DNA from: Delphinus delphis
Taxonomy: Eukaryota > Chordata > Mammalia > Artiodactyla > Delphinidae
Assembly (NCBI RefSeq): GCF_949987515.2
Contig: NC_082685.1
Span: 30,272,168-30,336,167, forward strand
Reading direction: 5' to 3'
Length of the DNA stretch: 64,000 nucleotides
Positions 11,971-24,080 of this stretch are shown here, piece by piece. The notes below the pieces were generated by a model, which worked only from the letters and a program-made list of their open reading frames with translations, made no database searches and was not told the DNA's origin. The position numbers were made by a program, and so were the translations under genes. Position 1 is the stretch's first letter; the number at the start of each line of letters is the position of its first letter.

Positions 11971-13438
11971 GTAAGTGAAATGTCTGGGATAGTAATATAT
12001 ATTGGGAATGATCTTAAAACTGTAAGAATATTTGAGATCCACAAGGTACTCAGTTCAAGAAAGGATGCTTTGAGAAGAACTGAAGACCACGAGAATAGAA
12101 AGCTCCTGGAAAGTTCTGCTGAAAAGCAGATTAACAGGGTGTTAGCTAGATAGGAGTGGAAGATGAAGAGATCTGTGTGTGTGTGTGTTTTAACGTAGTG
12201 AAAATAACAGCATGTTTGCATCTTTAAAAATACTTATGGATGAATTAATGGATCCTAGAAGCCCTATTTCTGCTGCCAGAGAGAAGGCTATGTCTTTATG
12301 CTGACAGATGAACTCCTATTGTAAATAGCAGAAGCAGAAGGTTATTAGAGTCTCAGTTTGGAAACTAAATCCCAGAAGAGACATACAGAATGCAGCCAGG
12401 CCTTCAAACTCGACTCCCCTCAGGATGTATGTTGGTGAAGCATTAACTGAGCAGGCGAGGACTTGTACTTTTCTCTTTTTTTTTATGACAATGAAAGAGC
12501 AACTTCTGTACACTGAGCCTTCATTTCAGAACCTTTAGTTATTTTGATTAGAGATATATTTATAACTTTGGAAAACTAAGTCTTTAAAGTGAAACCAGTA
12601 CTAACACTGACATAAGGCTTCACACATTATAGATGCACAGATGTTTTGGGTAACACTAAATTAAAATGTGATGTGGCTTCAACCTTCTATTTTTGCAGTT
12701 AATACTGCATCTGTCTTCTGTGTTGTTTCCATTTGCTAGCTACCACAACCAGAAAGAAAAACAAAATCCAGCTACACAACTGCAGTATGGGCAGTAGCCA
12801 TATTGGGCGTGATAGAACAAACATATTAGTGCAGGCGCCGTGTGCAAAGTTGCCTCAGGTGTGTATTACAGTGGTAACTGCAGAGCTGTGACGGTCTGGG
12901 TTCCTGAGCAGTGCCTCTTCAAGGACACACTACCAACACCCAGAACCTCAGCACTGGCAAGGGATCTTACGCTATGAAATCGGAGATTCTCCTCAATGCA
13001 GGGGTCTCCTGCAGCATCCCTTGCATTTAGCCAGTCGGTCTCTGCTTGCATATATCTAGAAACAATAGCGTACTCTCTTAGGCACACCTGGTTCCAGGAT
13101 TTAAAAACAGCTCTGAACATTTTAAAGTTGTAATTGGGTTAGCATATAATCTCTCTCCCTAGAATGCTCCCAAGTTTGATTCTATGAAGACATACAGAAT
13201 TAAATACAGTCCTTCATCCATGATATATGAAGATAGGTGCCAGATTCTCTCAATTTTTTACACAGCAAATATGCCCCTTGCCCTTATATTTGTTCTTCAT
13301 ATGGGAAGGATCTCAGATCCTTCGTCATCCTGTCACCTTTTCCTGATGCTTACATTTCCTACTGAATTTCTCTGCAGCCAGATTTGGGCTTCATTTCTAC
13401 AGACCAAAGAGACAAAATGTAGGTATCAAATAAAGGCT

Positions 13439-13468
13439 GAGGATGCTGAATCCGAGGATGCTGAATCC
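13439..13468. repeat. 15-bp perfect tandem duplication
   Basis: GAGGATGCTGAATCC occurs twice head to tail (13439-13453, 13454-13468) without mismatch. The unit length is a multiple of three, so the overlapping open frame stays open through it. That alone is no evidence of coding. Confidence 0.95.
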
Positions 13469-14199
13469 AAGGAGCTTCTGAGCTGTTAAACTGAAAGAAA
13501 GTCTCATCACTTAGTTTATATTCTTAGTAATCTCTAAAAGCAAAAAGGTAAAGGTTAGGTTGAAAGCGCAGAGCTACATAAGGCACAGGTGCAAAAAGTT
13601 AGGCTTGGTCATGAACCTCATTCTAGCTCATTCTTGTGGCAGTGGATTTTCTCTCTCCTTTAAGGACAATCTAGCCCAACCCCAGGACTCTTCTAACCAC
13701 TCTGAGATAATGAAAGTCTTTAAGTGACTTTTAGTTAACTAAAATGCTTTTCAGTTAAAAAAAATCTATAGTTTAGATGTCCAGTCCTAGGTACTAGTTA
13801 AAACTCCAAAGTTCATTTAAAGCTAACTTTTCCCCTCTCTTCTCCTTCAAGCCTAAACTACACGGTCATGGAGAAGGACCATCGCAGTTCCCTGAATTTC
13901 TGTTTACTGCTTCGAGTTTCTCCTCTTTCCCAATTCCTAGCTTGTCTGCCTTGAATTCTGATCCCTCCAGAACTGGAGCGGGGAAGCAGAGAAGGGATAA
14001 AAGGTAGAGGGTACACTACCACTTACTTGACTAGCACTGATGTAACCTGGCCTTGGAGTCGTTGGGTCATGAAAGACGTTTAATGCCTGACTGTTCAAGG
14101 ACTCCTCCCCCACCTTCTGCCATCACGAGGACACCTTCATCACAGACCCCCTAAGGGTCTCCATTGGCTGCTATAAGGAATGCCCCTCAGTCTTCATTT

Positions 14200-14261
14200 C
14201 ATGATACATCTCCAGTCTCCTTCTGTGCTGCACGATACATCTCCAGTCTCCTTCTCCTGGG
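14200..14261. repeat. 31-bp tandem duplication
   Basis: Two 31-bp units (14200-14230, 14231-14261) share the 22-bp core beginning GATACATCTCCAGTCTCC without mismatch and differ only near their ends. Confidence 0.9.
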
Positions 14262-16074
14262 CCTGTCTTGCCTTCTAAGAAACCTCCTCTAGGAAAGTTT
14301 CTCCCCCAAAGCCCACAGAAGACACTTACACATCTCTCCCTACAATGGAGCCCAAGAGCACAGACCATTCCCAAAGCAGCCCCTCTCCCTGCTCACTAAT
14401 CTAGGCCATGTTTTCTCATCTCCTCTTCTCTAGGAATGGTCCCAGCACCATACTCTGTGCCTGAGTGTTAGCAGGGGACCTGAGTCAATCAGTCTCTGGA
14501 ACCTTGCTCGGTGGGCCCAAGAGGTCCACTCCTTGCCCCTTCACAAGACCCTACAGCTCCTTCTGAGAAATCTCACCCTCCATTCCCAGTTCCCCTTTCA
14601 GCTCCTCCAGCTGCTTTAACAAGAAGGTGGTTGGTGGTGAAAAGGTGGCAAAACCAGTTCTTGGGCACTTCTGCAAGTTTTGCATGGTTGGGCTAGGATC
14701 CTGTGTTGGAATGAAAGTAATCAGGGCCTAAGATGAAAAACAGAGATAATCCTAATGTAACTTCCTGCTACAAACTGGAAACAACTGGCAATGAATCTGT
14801 AAACCATTATTCTTATTTTTGAATATATTTGAACGGGGGTCTAAATGAAGACCTTTAAAACAAAAAGCTCCAAATCATGGAACTGAATGAAAACAGTAGG
14901 AATAAATACAAGTGATGTCTAGGACCTGACATCAGCCAAGAAAATTTTTCTCCCCATGTGACCACTGAAGTGCCTCAAGAAATCAAATGATCATAACATA
15001 ACTTAAAGCTTATAGAGCAATGGTATGGAGGACTTGCTCTTCTAACAAGAGGAAGATAGCAAAGTCTGTGAAGTGGTTTGCTAAAACCTTCCTCAAAATG
15101 CAATGCAAAATGTCCTTACCAGGACTGAAGAAACCAATAGATCTTATATACATTCATCATGCACCTATTTTTTTTTTTTTTTAAATAGACACTCAAGATT
15201 CATACAATCTGCTTTCCAAACTGGATTCAGATTAAGGGAGGAGTATTTTGTTAAAAATCGAATTGAAGGTCCCAGAGCAAAATAGAATTTAAATGGCAAA
15301 GCATATTCAGTGTAGGAGGGTCTGACTGGTGTTACTTAACATCTTCATTAATGGTCCAGGCCAGAGAAATAAACAGCAAGTTAATTAAACCTACAGGTAG
15401 TATTAAATTGCTACGAGGGGTAAAGACTGGTGAGAGATAATAAGAAAGCTTTGGAGGTTAGGAGCACAGGAGCAAATAAAAAAGAATTTGAGAAAGTGCA
15501 CATATTTAACAGGATGAGGCCCTTGGAAAACAGGATGGCTCAAAACTAATTCAACTGATTATGCAGACAATTAAATAAATCCTGCATTCAGTGCCTCAGG
15601 AAAATAATCACCAACATCATTTGACCTTCCCATTCAAAGATGTAAAATAATAATAGGTAGGGGAAGAAAAACTTCATGAAATATACCTCAACTCTGGAAG
15701 AAAGAAAACGTGTTTATGTCTAAATAGAATATAAGAATTCAAAGCAAAGACATTTTATTGATATAATGTGAAAACCCATAATACAATGAAAATAGAGGAG
15801 AAATTAAGATTACATATTGAAATGTGATCATTGTATTATTGCTCTAAAGAATTTTAAAAACCTAAGATTTTGAAGGGTGTAATTGGTTTATAAGTAAGCT
15901 ATCTTAGAAATGCTGAACAATTATTCCAAACAAAGCAGATGAGTCACAATGAAGAAGAAATACGGCCTGAAATAGTCTGATCCCCACTTACCTGTTGAGT
16001 TTCATCTCTTTTTGACTTTATTCATGTGCATACATAACAGCTCAAAACTTTAAAACAAACCTTCCATCTTGGTC

Positions 16075-16440
16075 TGCCTGTGGTCCCTTGCAATGGTTCT
16101 TCCCTCATCCTAGAACACTCCTCCCCCTGGATCTTCCCCAGGAGGGAGTCAGGGCAGATGTCCCCTTCTCAGAAGGCCTTCTCTGACCAGCATACTTAAA
16201 GCTGACCTTCCTACCAAGGCAGAATCTCATTCTCATCCTGTTTAATTTTCTTTGCGGGACTTATCACTGTCTAAAACTACCCTAGAGTCACTTCATTGTT
16301 TCCTGGCTTCTTCCTGCCACCCCACACTCTGCTCCCAATACAAGCTCTGTGAAGGCAGTTTCCTTGCTTCCTTTACTACTGTGGCTTTGGCCAGAATAAT
16401 AGCTCCCTCCATAAATAATCACTGAATAAATGAATAAATG
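16075..16440 (+). mobile_element. L2 LINE 3' end fragment
   Basis: Shows L2 3' UTR landmarks in order: CCTAGAACACTCCTCCCCCTG, TCAGAAGGCCTTCTCTGACC, GGGACTTATCACTGTCTAAA, CAAGCTCTGTGAAGGCAG and a tail ending ATCACTGAATAAATGAATAA. Well matched by family knowledge. A SINE inserted about 50 bp downstream. Confidence 0.85.
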
Positions 16441-16491
16441 TAACCTGGCTGACAGTTAGGAGAATGTGAAAATACCATCAAGAGTGGAAGA

Positions 16492-16698
16492 GGGCTTCCC
16501 TGGTGGCGCAGTGGTTGAGAGTCCGCCTGCCGATGCAGGGGACACGGGTTCGTGCCCTGGTCCGGGAAGATCCCACATGCCGAGGAGCGGCTGGGCCCGT
16601 GAGCCATGGCCGCTGAGCCTGCGCGCCCGGAGCCTGTGCTCCGCAACGGGAGAGGCCACAACAGTGAGAGGCCCGTGTACCACAAAAAAAAAAAAAAA
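16492..16698 (+). mobile_element. CHR-type SINE, full length, 11-bp duplication
   Basis: Complete short-form CHR SINE: 5' GGGCTTCCCTGGTGGCGCAG, B-box-like GGTTCGTGCCC (internal RNA polymerase III promoter), 3' unit GAGGCCACAACAGTGAGAGG and an A tail. Flanked by an exact AGAGTGGAAGA duplication (16481-16491 and 16699-16709), the signature of LINE-assisted retroposition. Probably one of the younger insertions in the window. Confidence 0.97.
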
Positions 16699-16811
16699 AG
16701 AGTGGAAGAAAGTAGATGTAATATAGAGAATGGTGGTAGATGACATCATTACCAATGTCTAACAGCAAAGAATCTAAATTGAGGCAAAAGTTTTAAATCA
16801 GCAGAGGCATG

Positions 16812-16851
16812 AAATTCTTCAAAGTGGTTACAAATTCTTTGGAGTGGTTAC
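16812..16851. repeat. 20-bp tandem duplication
   Basis: AAATTCTTCAAAGTGGTTAC (16812-16831) is followed directly by AAATTCTTTGGAGTGGTTAC (16832-16851). The three mismatches are clustered in the middle. Confidence 0.9.
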
Positions 16852-17878
16852 ATTGTCAACTCTGTAATTACACATTTGGTTATATTAGGCCTCGAATAAT
16901 GAACTTTCGAGGATCACTCATCTAATATCATCAAGCCAGTGCCTATATTTACTCATGAAAATTCATATGAAGTTAAGTGCCATGTAGTTACTTCCAGTTT
17001 TCTTTTTTCTTTTTCCAATGGAGTAGAATTAATGCATGCAACCTAATGAAATACACTGCAGTTAAAGAACTACTATGCATAGTGATATCTCTGTGTGTAT
17101 ATGTTTCAAATAAAGTAGAGTCTGTGGTGACATTTCAGGAATGGAAAGAATGAAGAACAAGAATTAAATCACTCTTCAATTTCAAATTGCATCTGGGCAC
17201 CTGAATACAAAGTCACCCTATGAGAAACTGATGGTTTAATGTACTCCCACCCAGCCTAAACCATTATAATATGTATGTAGGTTTGCTGTATTATTTATTA
17301 CAAAATATAACGTGGCCCACAAACCAAGATATATAAAAAACACTTTCATTTATAATAGAAAATCACCAACACAAAGGTTTTTAACCTACTCCAGAAGAAT
17401 GTTTTCCCTTTTGAGGAGGAATTTTGGAGCCTTAGAAGACAGCACTAATTTCTATGGCAGCTAAGGGTCCCTATGCCCGTAAGATGTGACCAGAGTGGTC
17501 AACGTGAAATCAAGTGAAGTAGTGTAAATAGCCAACCCATGGCTTTCAGCCTCAAAGAGACTCAGAAATTATCAACACAGTTCAACAGTCACTTGGAACA
17601 ACTGCTGGAAGACAGTAATAATCATAATTCAACTCATTTGCCTGAACCACTATTTTAAAATAATTTCACATGTGGACACCTTCCTCTCTTTTTGCTATCT
17701 TTTCCTCCTTATTCTGAGAGGAAGGAGTTCAGTGCTGGGATATCAATTTGGGACAACCAATTGTTACATCACCTAATTCTAACATATCTAAGTGAAGTGA
17801 AACCCTGAAAGGATGACCTAGTCTTTGCTGCTGAACCCTCCAGATTGCATTAAGCAACAAGACTCATCGATGGTTTGC

Positions 17879-17902
17879 GGTGGGGGGGGGCGGGGGGCGG
17901 GG
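17879..17902 (+). repeat. G-rich tract, quadruplex-prone
   Basis: Three long G runs separated by single C bases (G9-10, C, G6, C, G4). The plus strand could fold as a G-quadruplex. No promoter-like context was noted. Confidence 0.8.
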
Positions 17903-20900
17903 TTATTTGGGCTGGTCTGGAAAGTAGGAAAGCACATAGGAATATCCAGTGTCATTTTCTTATTCCTAACATCTCCTCTAGGTTTTTCCATGTAGGTTAG
18001 AGCAGGTTTCTCTCACTTTTCCTGAAATGCCCAGCCGCCATCACCCCCGCCACCCCGCCGCTCAAGATGTGTGAAGTGCCCAACTCCGATATAGCATTTT
18101 ACCACTGGGGCTTTTCGACATAGACAAATGCCTATTTTCCTAATTATCTTAAGGATTTAGGAAAGTCAAGGTGCATGTATGGTCAGAAAAACATGCATAC
18201 TGACTTACCAAATATGCATGAAAAATGGGTCATGCAAAAGATTTTTTTCTTGAATTTTTATTTAAAGTGGGAAAAATCATTTTTTTAAAAAAAGATAGAC
18301 CCTGCAATAATGTAAGAGTTTTATTTTGTAGTATCGTATCACATCCAAAAAAAAAGAAATCTGAACACCATACTCCACCCCCCCACCCCCCCAAAATTGT
18401 ATTGCGTTACAAATGTCGAATGACAGTTTGGTGTTTGCAGTGTGTTTACTTATATTTGCTAAAAACAAAAAGGCTTCCCCTAATGAGTATCAGCGTTATT
18501 CAGAATAATATGGTTAAGGTACTTATGTTTATATGCTTACCTTCTTTTAAATGATGCCATTTTAAAGTTTCATTGTCATCTCTTTTTAGTATTAGGCACG
18601 GAAAGTCCGTAATATATTTTCATAAAAAAGACAGAAAGAGGAAACTACAAAATCTCTATAAAATAAACTGAAACTGACTAGCTGGCTTTCACTTTTCAAA
18701 CTACAACAGAAAGAAATATTCAGTAAAATTGCAAACACACCTTTCAAAGGCTACTCATCAGGGTTAAAGACAACAATCAGCTTGTCACAATTAACTTCGT
18801 AACTAAGGAAAACGAGTCTCAGCGACAACATGATGTACAAATCTACAGCTCTTAAGATGGAATTCAGGTGGATGGAAACTGAACTTGGGCCAAACTGCTT
18901 TATTCTGTTCACCTTGTTCCATAAATCAGGTAGAAGAGTATCAGGTACGTCAGCAATGTTGGATGTTAGTTCCATTTTATTGAACTGAATGCATCATTTC
19001 ATGAAGTGAATTTTCACAAAAACTAGCAAAAATAAAGAGATGTGAATTATATATGTGCTTAATCACAATATACGATTGATTTTAAGGTTAACGCTTTTCC
19101 TGCAGATATTACTAACCTGGATCCTATCCCTTTGATCTAACACTTGTCAATCTGTCATGTGACACAGAAAATTATTCTAGCAAGCGAGCCTATGTGCTTT
19201 CTCCTTCTAACTTCTGTCTTTCACTGAAGTTTTCCCACCACCCTGCCTACATGCACCTACTTGGTATTGCTTGCAATAATTACACCTCAATTTTTGAGCT
19301 GAAAAATAAAGCAATTCAGGTGAGGATTTTATCTGTAGGAGCCTTGCATTCACCACAGAAAAACATTAAGAAATAGATATAAGATGGCAGGAAATAAAGG
19401 TGACAAAATGTTTCAGCTAAGTTAGAAATAAGGTATGTAAACAGTACTGTAATCCCCATGATTTCCACAGATACTCAATGCAAAAGGAAAAACAAGACTA
19501 TAGTAACCACAGCTTCAATGTGGATGGGACTTGCTGCCCTGGGGTGAGGTAATGGGAGGGAGAGAGAGGAAGAGGAATCCAATTCAACTTTGCATTGCAT
19601 GATTCATATACATATATATCAAAATAGTTCTCTTGGCCAACTATTTATTAAAAATCCTCACCCAGCCTGCTTATAAACAATTTGAGAATTCATACACTAC
19701 AATATTCATAGCCGTGTTCAAGAAGTGGCCTTCTGAGCTGACTTTATTATGAGCTATAAAAAGTGCTAGCTAATAAAACACAAGGGCATTTAGTTGGTTT
19801 CCAAGATTTTACTTTCTAGGCTTCTCACCCCCTTCAAAAAAACTCTCCTACTAATGATCATAACTGTTTTGTGATCCACCCTTGACAATACAGAAACCCA
19901 ATAGCAAAGGCAGCCAAAATATATATCCCACTGAATCCTAGGGACATCATTCAACCTGAATTCTAAGGCCAGACTTGCAAATTGTGCCACTAGGCACCTC
20001 TATTGGGGCTTATTTGTTGCTCAATTACATGCATGCAGTTTTTTTGGTGGTTTTACCCTTGAGTATGTATTCTACAAAAGCTCAGAGATTTCGTGAAATT
20101 AGCTATACCTGTAATCTTATAATATTCCCCAGACTGTGAATAAAATTGTACTTATTTACTTAAAATTAATATCCTTTTCTTGACTCTCAGTGGAATTCTG
20201 ACAAAACATTGAATTCCATGTTCACATAGGTAGGTGTTTTAATCCAGCAATCGTGGCTATCTGTCTCTAACGATGGCAAAGCAAGATTGCACAGTGGCCC
20301 ACTGCTTGCAGTGGGAACTGCCCAAATGAACCTATATGAAGGTCTCTTCAGCAGGAAGGAGAACTGAACAACTCAGGCGGCTTTTAAAGAATTCAAAATA
20401 CACAACAGGATAAAAGGAGACGCGTGGAGGAAAAAACTTTTCTATCCTAACAAGCTGTTCATTCTATTCCTGTTATAAGCCTAAGTATATATATATATGT
20501 ATACCTATGAGGTTATCCTATTTTGGAACCAACTACCAACTCAAGCACTCACATGACTTCGAGTTTACTAACTTAAGTCGTGTTGTATGGGCATGCAGGG
20601 TTGCCATTTCTCAAGGAAAGCCCCCAAATCTAATTTGTTTCTAATGCGAACATTCCAATATTAAAATTCTCTTTACTTTTGGCTCAGATGAAAGCCGGTC
20701 TAAATTGGATATTAAACTGGAAAACAAATACTCTCTGGTACTTCCAGAGAATGTCGACATGAAGGACAGATCTTGGATCCTGCATGTAAGCACTAGTCTG
20801 TCTGCAGGACGAGCCTCTTAGACAGTTTTGCCCGTTGTCTGGGTCTTAGATTTCCTATACTCAAAATGAAGCTTTTAGCAGTTTCTAGATGTCTTTCTGT

Positions 20901-21675
20901 GGACCAGCTCCTTACAAGACCTGGATCACTTCTAACAACTACATGTTCCCAGGTCCCATTCTGCTTCTACTGAATCCAAATTGTGAGAGGTGATGCTAGG
21001 GAGGCTCCTTAAGCAAAGCCTGGACGTGGTGAAGCACAGGACTAGATGACCCTGGAACAAGGCCCTTCAGCTCTTTCACACTGGAACATTCCAAGGAACC
21101 CCTGCAGGAAGTGATGTCCCATGAAAGGAGGCAAGGGGTAAATAAAGGGTGTCTGGCAGGCATCAGCTGCGTTTAAACATGGGACAGAGTTGCCACCTCT
21201 TCCTTTGTGCAGACTCTCCTTCACCTTCCTTTTCAGGACTCTCACCCCCTGCTGGTAGTACCCAGAATTTCTCACTTCCCTGCTCTGCTCCTGTTACTAT
21301 GGAGACAGAAGCCAGAAGAAGCAGCAAAGATGCAAACACAGAGCTGACTCCTGAAAGTGGGGAAGGAAGGAGAAAGGTCAGAAGAAAGAAGCAAGCAAAT
21401 GGGAGTTAGGAGGAAAAACCTAATCCTCATAGGGCAGAGTCCACAAGTGGGCACGCAGTAAAGATGAAGGTGGGGAAATGAAAGGAGAGAAAGCAATGGG
21501 GATAGTGCAGGACGAAGCATGTGACCCATCTAAGAGGGTCACCAGCCAACTGCAATTAATTGGGAATAAAAGCCCAGGGCTGCCATATCTACCTTTCTTT
21601 TTTTCCAAGGAAAGCCAGAAATCTAGATTTTATTTTATTTGCAATTCTTAACACTCAAGTGTTCATAACTAATTT

Positions 21676-21721
21676 ATATATATTTTAATATATATATATG
21701 TATATATATATATATTTTTTT
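21676..21721. repeat. imperfect TA repeat
   Basis: A TATATATA-type stretch broken by TTTAA and TG, ending in a short T run. Simple low-complexity sequence. Confidence 0.85.
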
Positions 21722-22207
21722 AATTCCACCAACAGAATGGGCCCCCAGCCTGCATCTACTACCCTAGAAGATGTGTGATGTGTGAATTGTGACCAGTGAA
21801 GAATGAAAGAGCCCAGGAAGGAAAATACAATGTAGAACAACTGAAAAGGAATGGGCTTGCAGTTACTACTGAACAGAGGAACTAGGAAATTAACGTTAAA
21901 GATTAGCCAGGGTGCTTGGTTGTTCCCTGACAGTCATAGATTTAACTTGCTTGTTTCTAAGAAATTACTGGTTATTTTTGCCCACATCATAGGAACATCC
22001 ATGCGGCTGTTAGTCATTGTGCCACCAACCGTAAGGATTTGAAACACTAGCTGGAGGGCGGCCTCCAGGACAGAGTGAGTCTGGTAATTAGCAAGGTCCA
22101 GTCAGGGCTCTACCCAGCACCTGTTTTCCATTCCTTGTAACTGGAAACTGTTATATAAACTGAACAAAATGTTTCATTATTTTCACCTGTGGAAGATGGT
22201 TATGAAA

Positions 22208-22450
22208 TTAATAAAGCAACATTCATTGAGGGCCAAGTATTGTGTAGGTTAGGTTGTGAGAATAACAAATCTAGTCCACAGTCCCTGGCACAGAGCACTG
22301 GATAAATGTCAGCCATCATTAATATCTGGGTTATCTCTGACAACAACCCCATGAGGAAGGAATTGATGTAATCCTGATTTTACAGATGAAGATGATTTAG
22401 AGAGGTTGCAAAGTGACATGCCCATGTACCTAGGAAGCAATGGAGCCATG
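22208..22450 (-). mobile_element. MIR fossil, interrupted by a second MIR piece
   Basis: The outer reverse-strand MIR is represented by CATTCATTGAGGGCCAAGTA on the left and by GACAACAACCCCATGAGGAA, TTTTACAGATGAAGATGATT and GCAATGGAGCCATG on the right. In the middle (about 22249-22322) lies a forward-strand MIR 3' end. Confidence 0.7.
22249..22322 (+). mobile_element. MIR 3' end, opposite strand, nested
   Basis: AGGTTGTGAGAATAACAAAT, CAGTCCCTGGCACAGAGCAC and GGATAAATGTCAGCCATCAT correspond in order to the MIR 3' region in forward orientation, opposite to the MIR blocks on both sides. Confidence 0.6.
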
Positions 22451-23044
22451 TTTAGGAGTTTTTAATCACCAGTTTACACTCCTAGTGCTGAGAATTGAAG
22501 GGTATGGGCCAGCATCCAACAATACGGAGATGTTGAGTATGCCCCTTCCACCCTTCCAAAATGTTTCAGATAAACCGAAGCACTGGTTATACTATTATCT
22601 TTTGACTCATCAGAGCACAAAGGGGATTGTTTAAGAATTCTAGTTGTTCTTCATTACATTTTATGAAGAAAATGGTATGCTTGCTATATTTATGACGTTG
22701 AGAATCCACAAAGGTCAAGGGTCTGTATTAGTAGATGGAATACGAAGGAAAAAGAAAGTACTTCAGTTTCTCACACTGTAAGTTACAATGGAGCAAAGAG
22801 ATGTATTTATTGGGGTACTGATTCTACGACTGCAAATATCCTGTGTATGTTGTACCCATACAATATATGTGACTAGGCTGCCTTGGATAAAAAGACTAAA
22901 ATAAAGCACAACTCTGATTAATGATGAAACTAGATTGTTGAGTTACAAATTTTTTTATGTCCTGTTATTAAGAAATTAATGTTTTTCAAAGTTTCAGTGA
23001 TAATGTAGAAAAGTCCAATAAAATGTAACACAGGTTCAAAGAAT
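22451..23044. other. unique DNA, nothing recognised
   Basis: No exon, RNA gene or repeat family recognised. The short frame at 22440-22634 has no domain. Confidence 0.4.
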
Positions 23045-23185
23045 GTTAGACCTGAAAGAGTCCTTATGAATAATTTCTCTCATACAACTTTCTCATGTAT
23101 TAAGTTAGGAAACTGAGATTAGAAAGAATGAGAATACAAGCCTCGAATCACATTGACTCATTAGTGGCAAAGCTTAGACATCTTG
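23045..23185 (-). repeat. old interspersed repeat, class uncertain
   Basis: The layout (AGACCTGAAAGAGTCCTTAT, then GGAAACTGAGATTAGAAAGA, then ATTAGTGGCAAAGCTTAGAC) matches a widespread mammalian repeat whose consensus contains 'aggaaactgaggcccagagagg ... tagtggcagagcc'. I do not assign a family name. Similar pieces lie at 31235-31330 and around 34412-34561. Confidence 0.45.
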
Positions 23186-23389
23186 GCATACCTATTGACC
23201 ACCTCAAAGATGAAACTGACTTACAGTCTTTTGTTACTTTAATAAATGGACCTACTAAATATGACACTGTTTTTTTCAGGAAAAAAAATACATGAAAGAA
23301 AAGGTTAAAAAATATGACTACTTACTATATATATTTGCTATATACATATATATTTGATAAATCTAATATAGTGACTTCTTTCACATTTA

Positions 23390-24080
23390 AAAGAAAAATG
23401 CAAACATCTGCCTACAAAAATTGGCAGAAAAAATTTACAAAATAAATAGCCAAGATATGAAAACCAAAGAGATACATTTTTTCACTTAGATTGGCAAAGA
23501 GTAAAAATATGATAAAACACATTGTTGGTGAATACACAAGTAAATCAACACAAAATATTTGTTGATAATTCTGTGAAAGAAATTTCACAATATGCATCAA
23601 AAATATAATGTGTATGTATACCCTCAGATTCATTAATTCTAATACTAGGGATTCTTTTTAAAAGATTAGAGTTGACTAAAAGTACGTGAATAAAGATGTT
23701 CATTTTAATGTCTGTAGTAAAATGGTTAGAAACAACTTATATGTCATATTAGTAAAACAAATTATAATATATTTATTTTATTAGATTCTTATACCACCAT
23801 AATAAATTATATGGCTCTGTGTTCATGGGCATGACGGTAAGTTTCTATTGCCAAGAGGGCAAAAATAAAGATACTTAAAATGTAAATACATGATTCCATT
23901 TATGTAAAATTATATATGGTATGAATAAAGAGATGTCTGGGACAATATGCACCAAAGAATTAACAGTGATAATATTTGGATGTAAGATTTTGGATGACAC
24001 TTACATTCTTCCTTATATGTTCCTGAATCATTCAAGTTGAATGTACATAATCGTGCATTATAATCAGGAGAAAAAAAACC
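23390..24080 (+). mobile_element. HAL1/L1M LINE fossil, 3' part
   Basis: Diverged ORF2-end and 3' UTR blocks of an old L1/HAL1-type LINE in forward order: GATTGGCAAAGAGTAAAAAT, TGGTTAGAAACAACTTATAT and CATTTATGTAAAATTATATA, ending in GAGAAAAAAAACC. The reading frame is thoroughly broken. Confidence 0.65.

Larger units (their letters stand above)
11971..16070. other. unique DNA, no gene supported
   Basis: About 4 kb with no recognised transposon. An 84-codon minus-strand frame at 12866-13120 and a 101-codon plus-strand frame at 13184-13489 show no recognisable domain. Short tandem duplications at 13439-13468 and 14200-14261 are listed separately. A T run occurs near 15170. Confidence 0.45.
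16710..22207. other. unique DNA with short repeats, no gene
   Basis: Roughly 5.5 kb without a recognised transposon or coding exon. It holds a 20-bp tandem duplication (16812-16851), a G-rich tract (17879-17902), a C-rich tract (18375-18392), a small palindrome cluster (20292-20315) and a TA-rich low-complexity stretch (21676-21721). Open frames are at most 109 codons and not recognisable. Confidence 0.45.

Noticed and set aside
11770..12221. 127- and 135-codon frames on opposite strands
   Set aside because: They overlap each other, lie partly in an L2-like fragment and match no known protein.
12866..13120. 84-codon minus frame considered as an exon
   Set aside because: No recognisable domain, no convincing splice sites tied to neighbouring exons; may be an old repeat I cannot name.
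16492..16698. Possible tRNA gene inside the SINE head
   Set aside because: A- and B-box-like promoter words exist but the cloverleaf is not intact; it is the tRNA-related part of a SINE.
21149..21608. Several overlapping 60-86-codon frames on both strands
   Set aside because: Mutual overlap in opposite strands and low-complexity composition (Ser/Leu/Pro rich) without a domain; chance frames.
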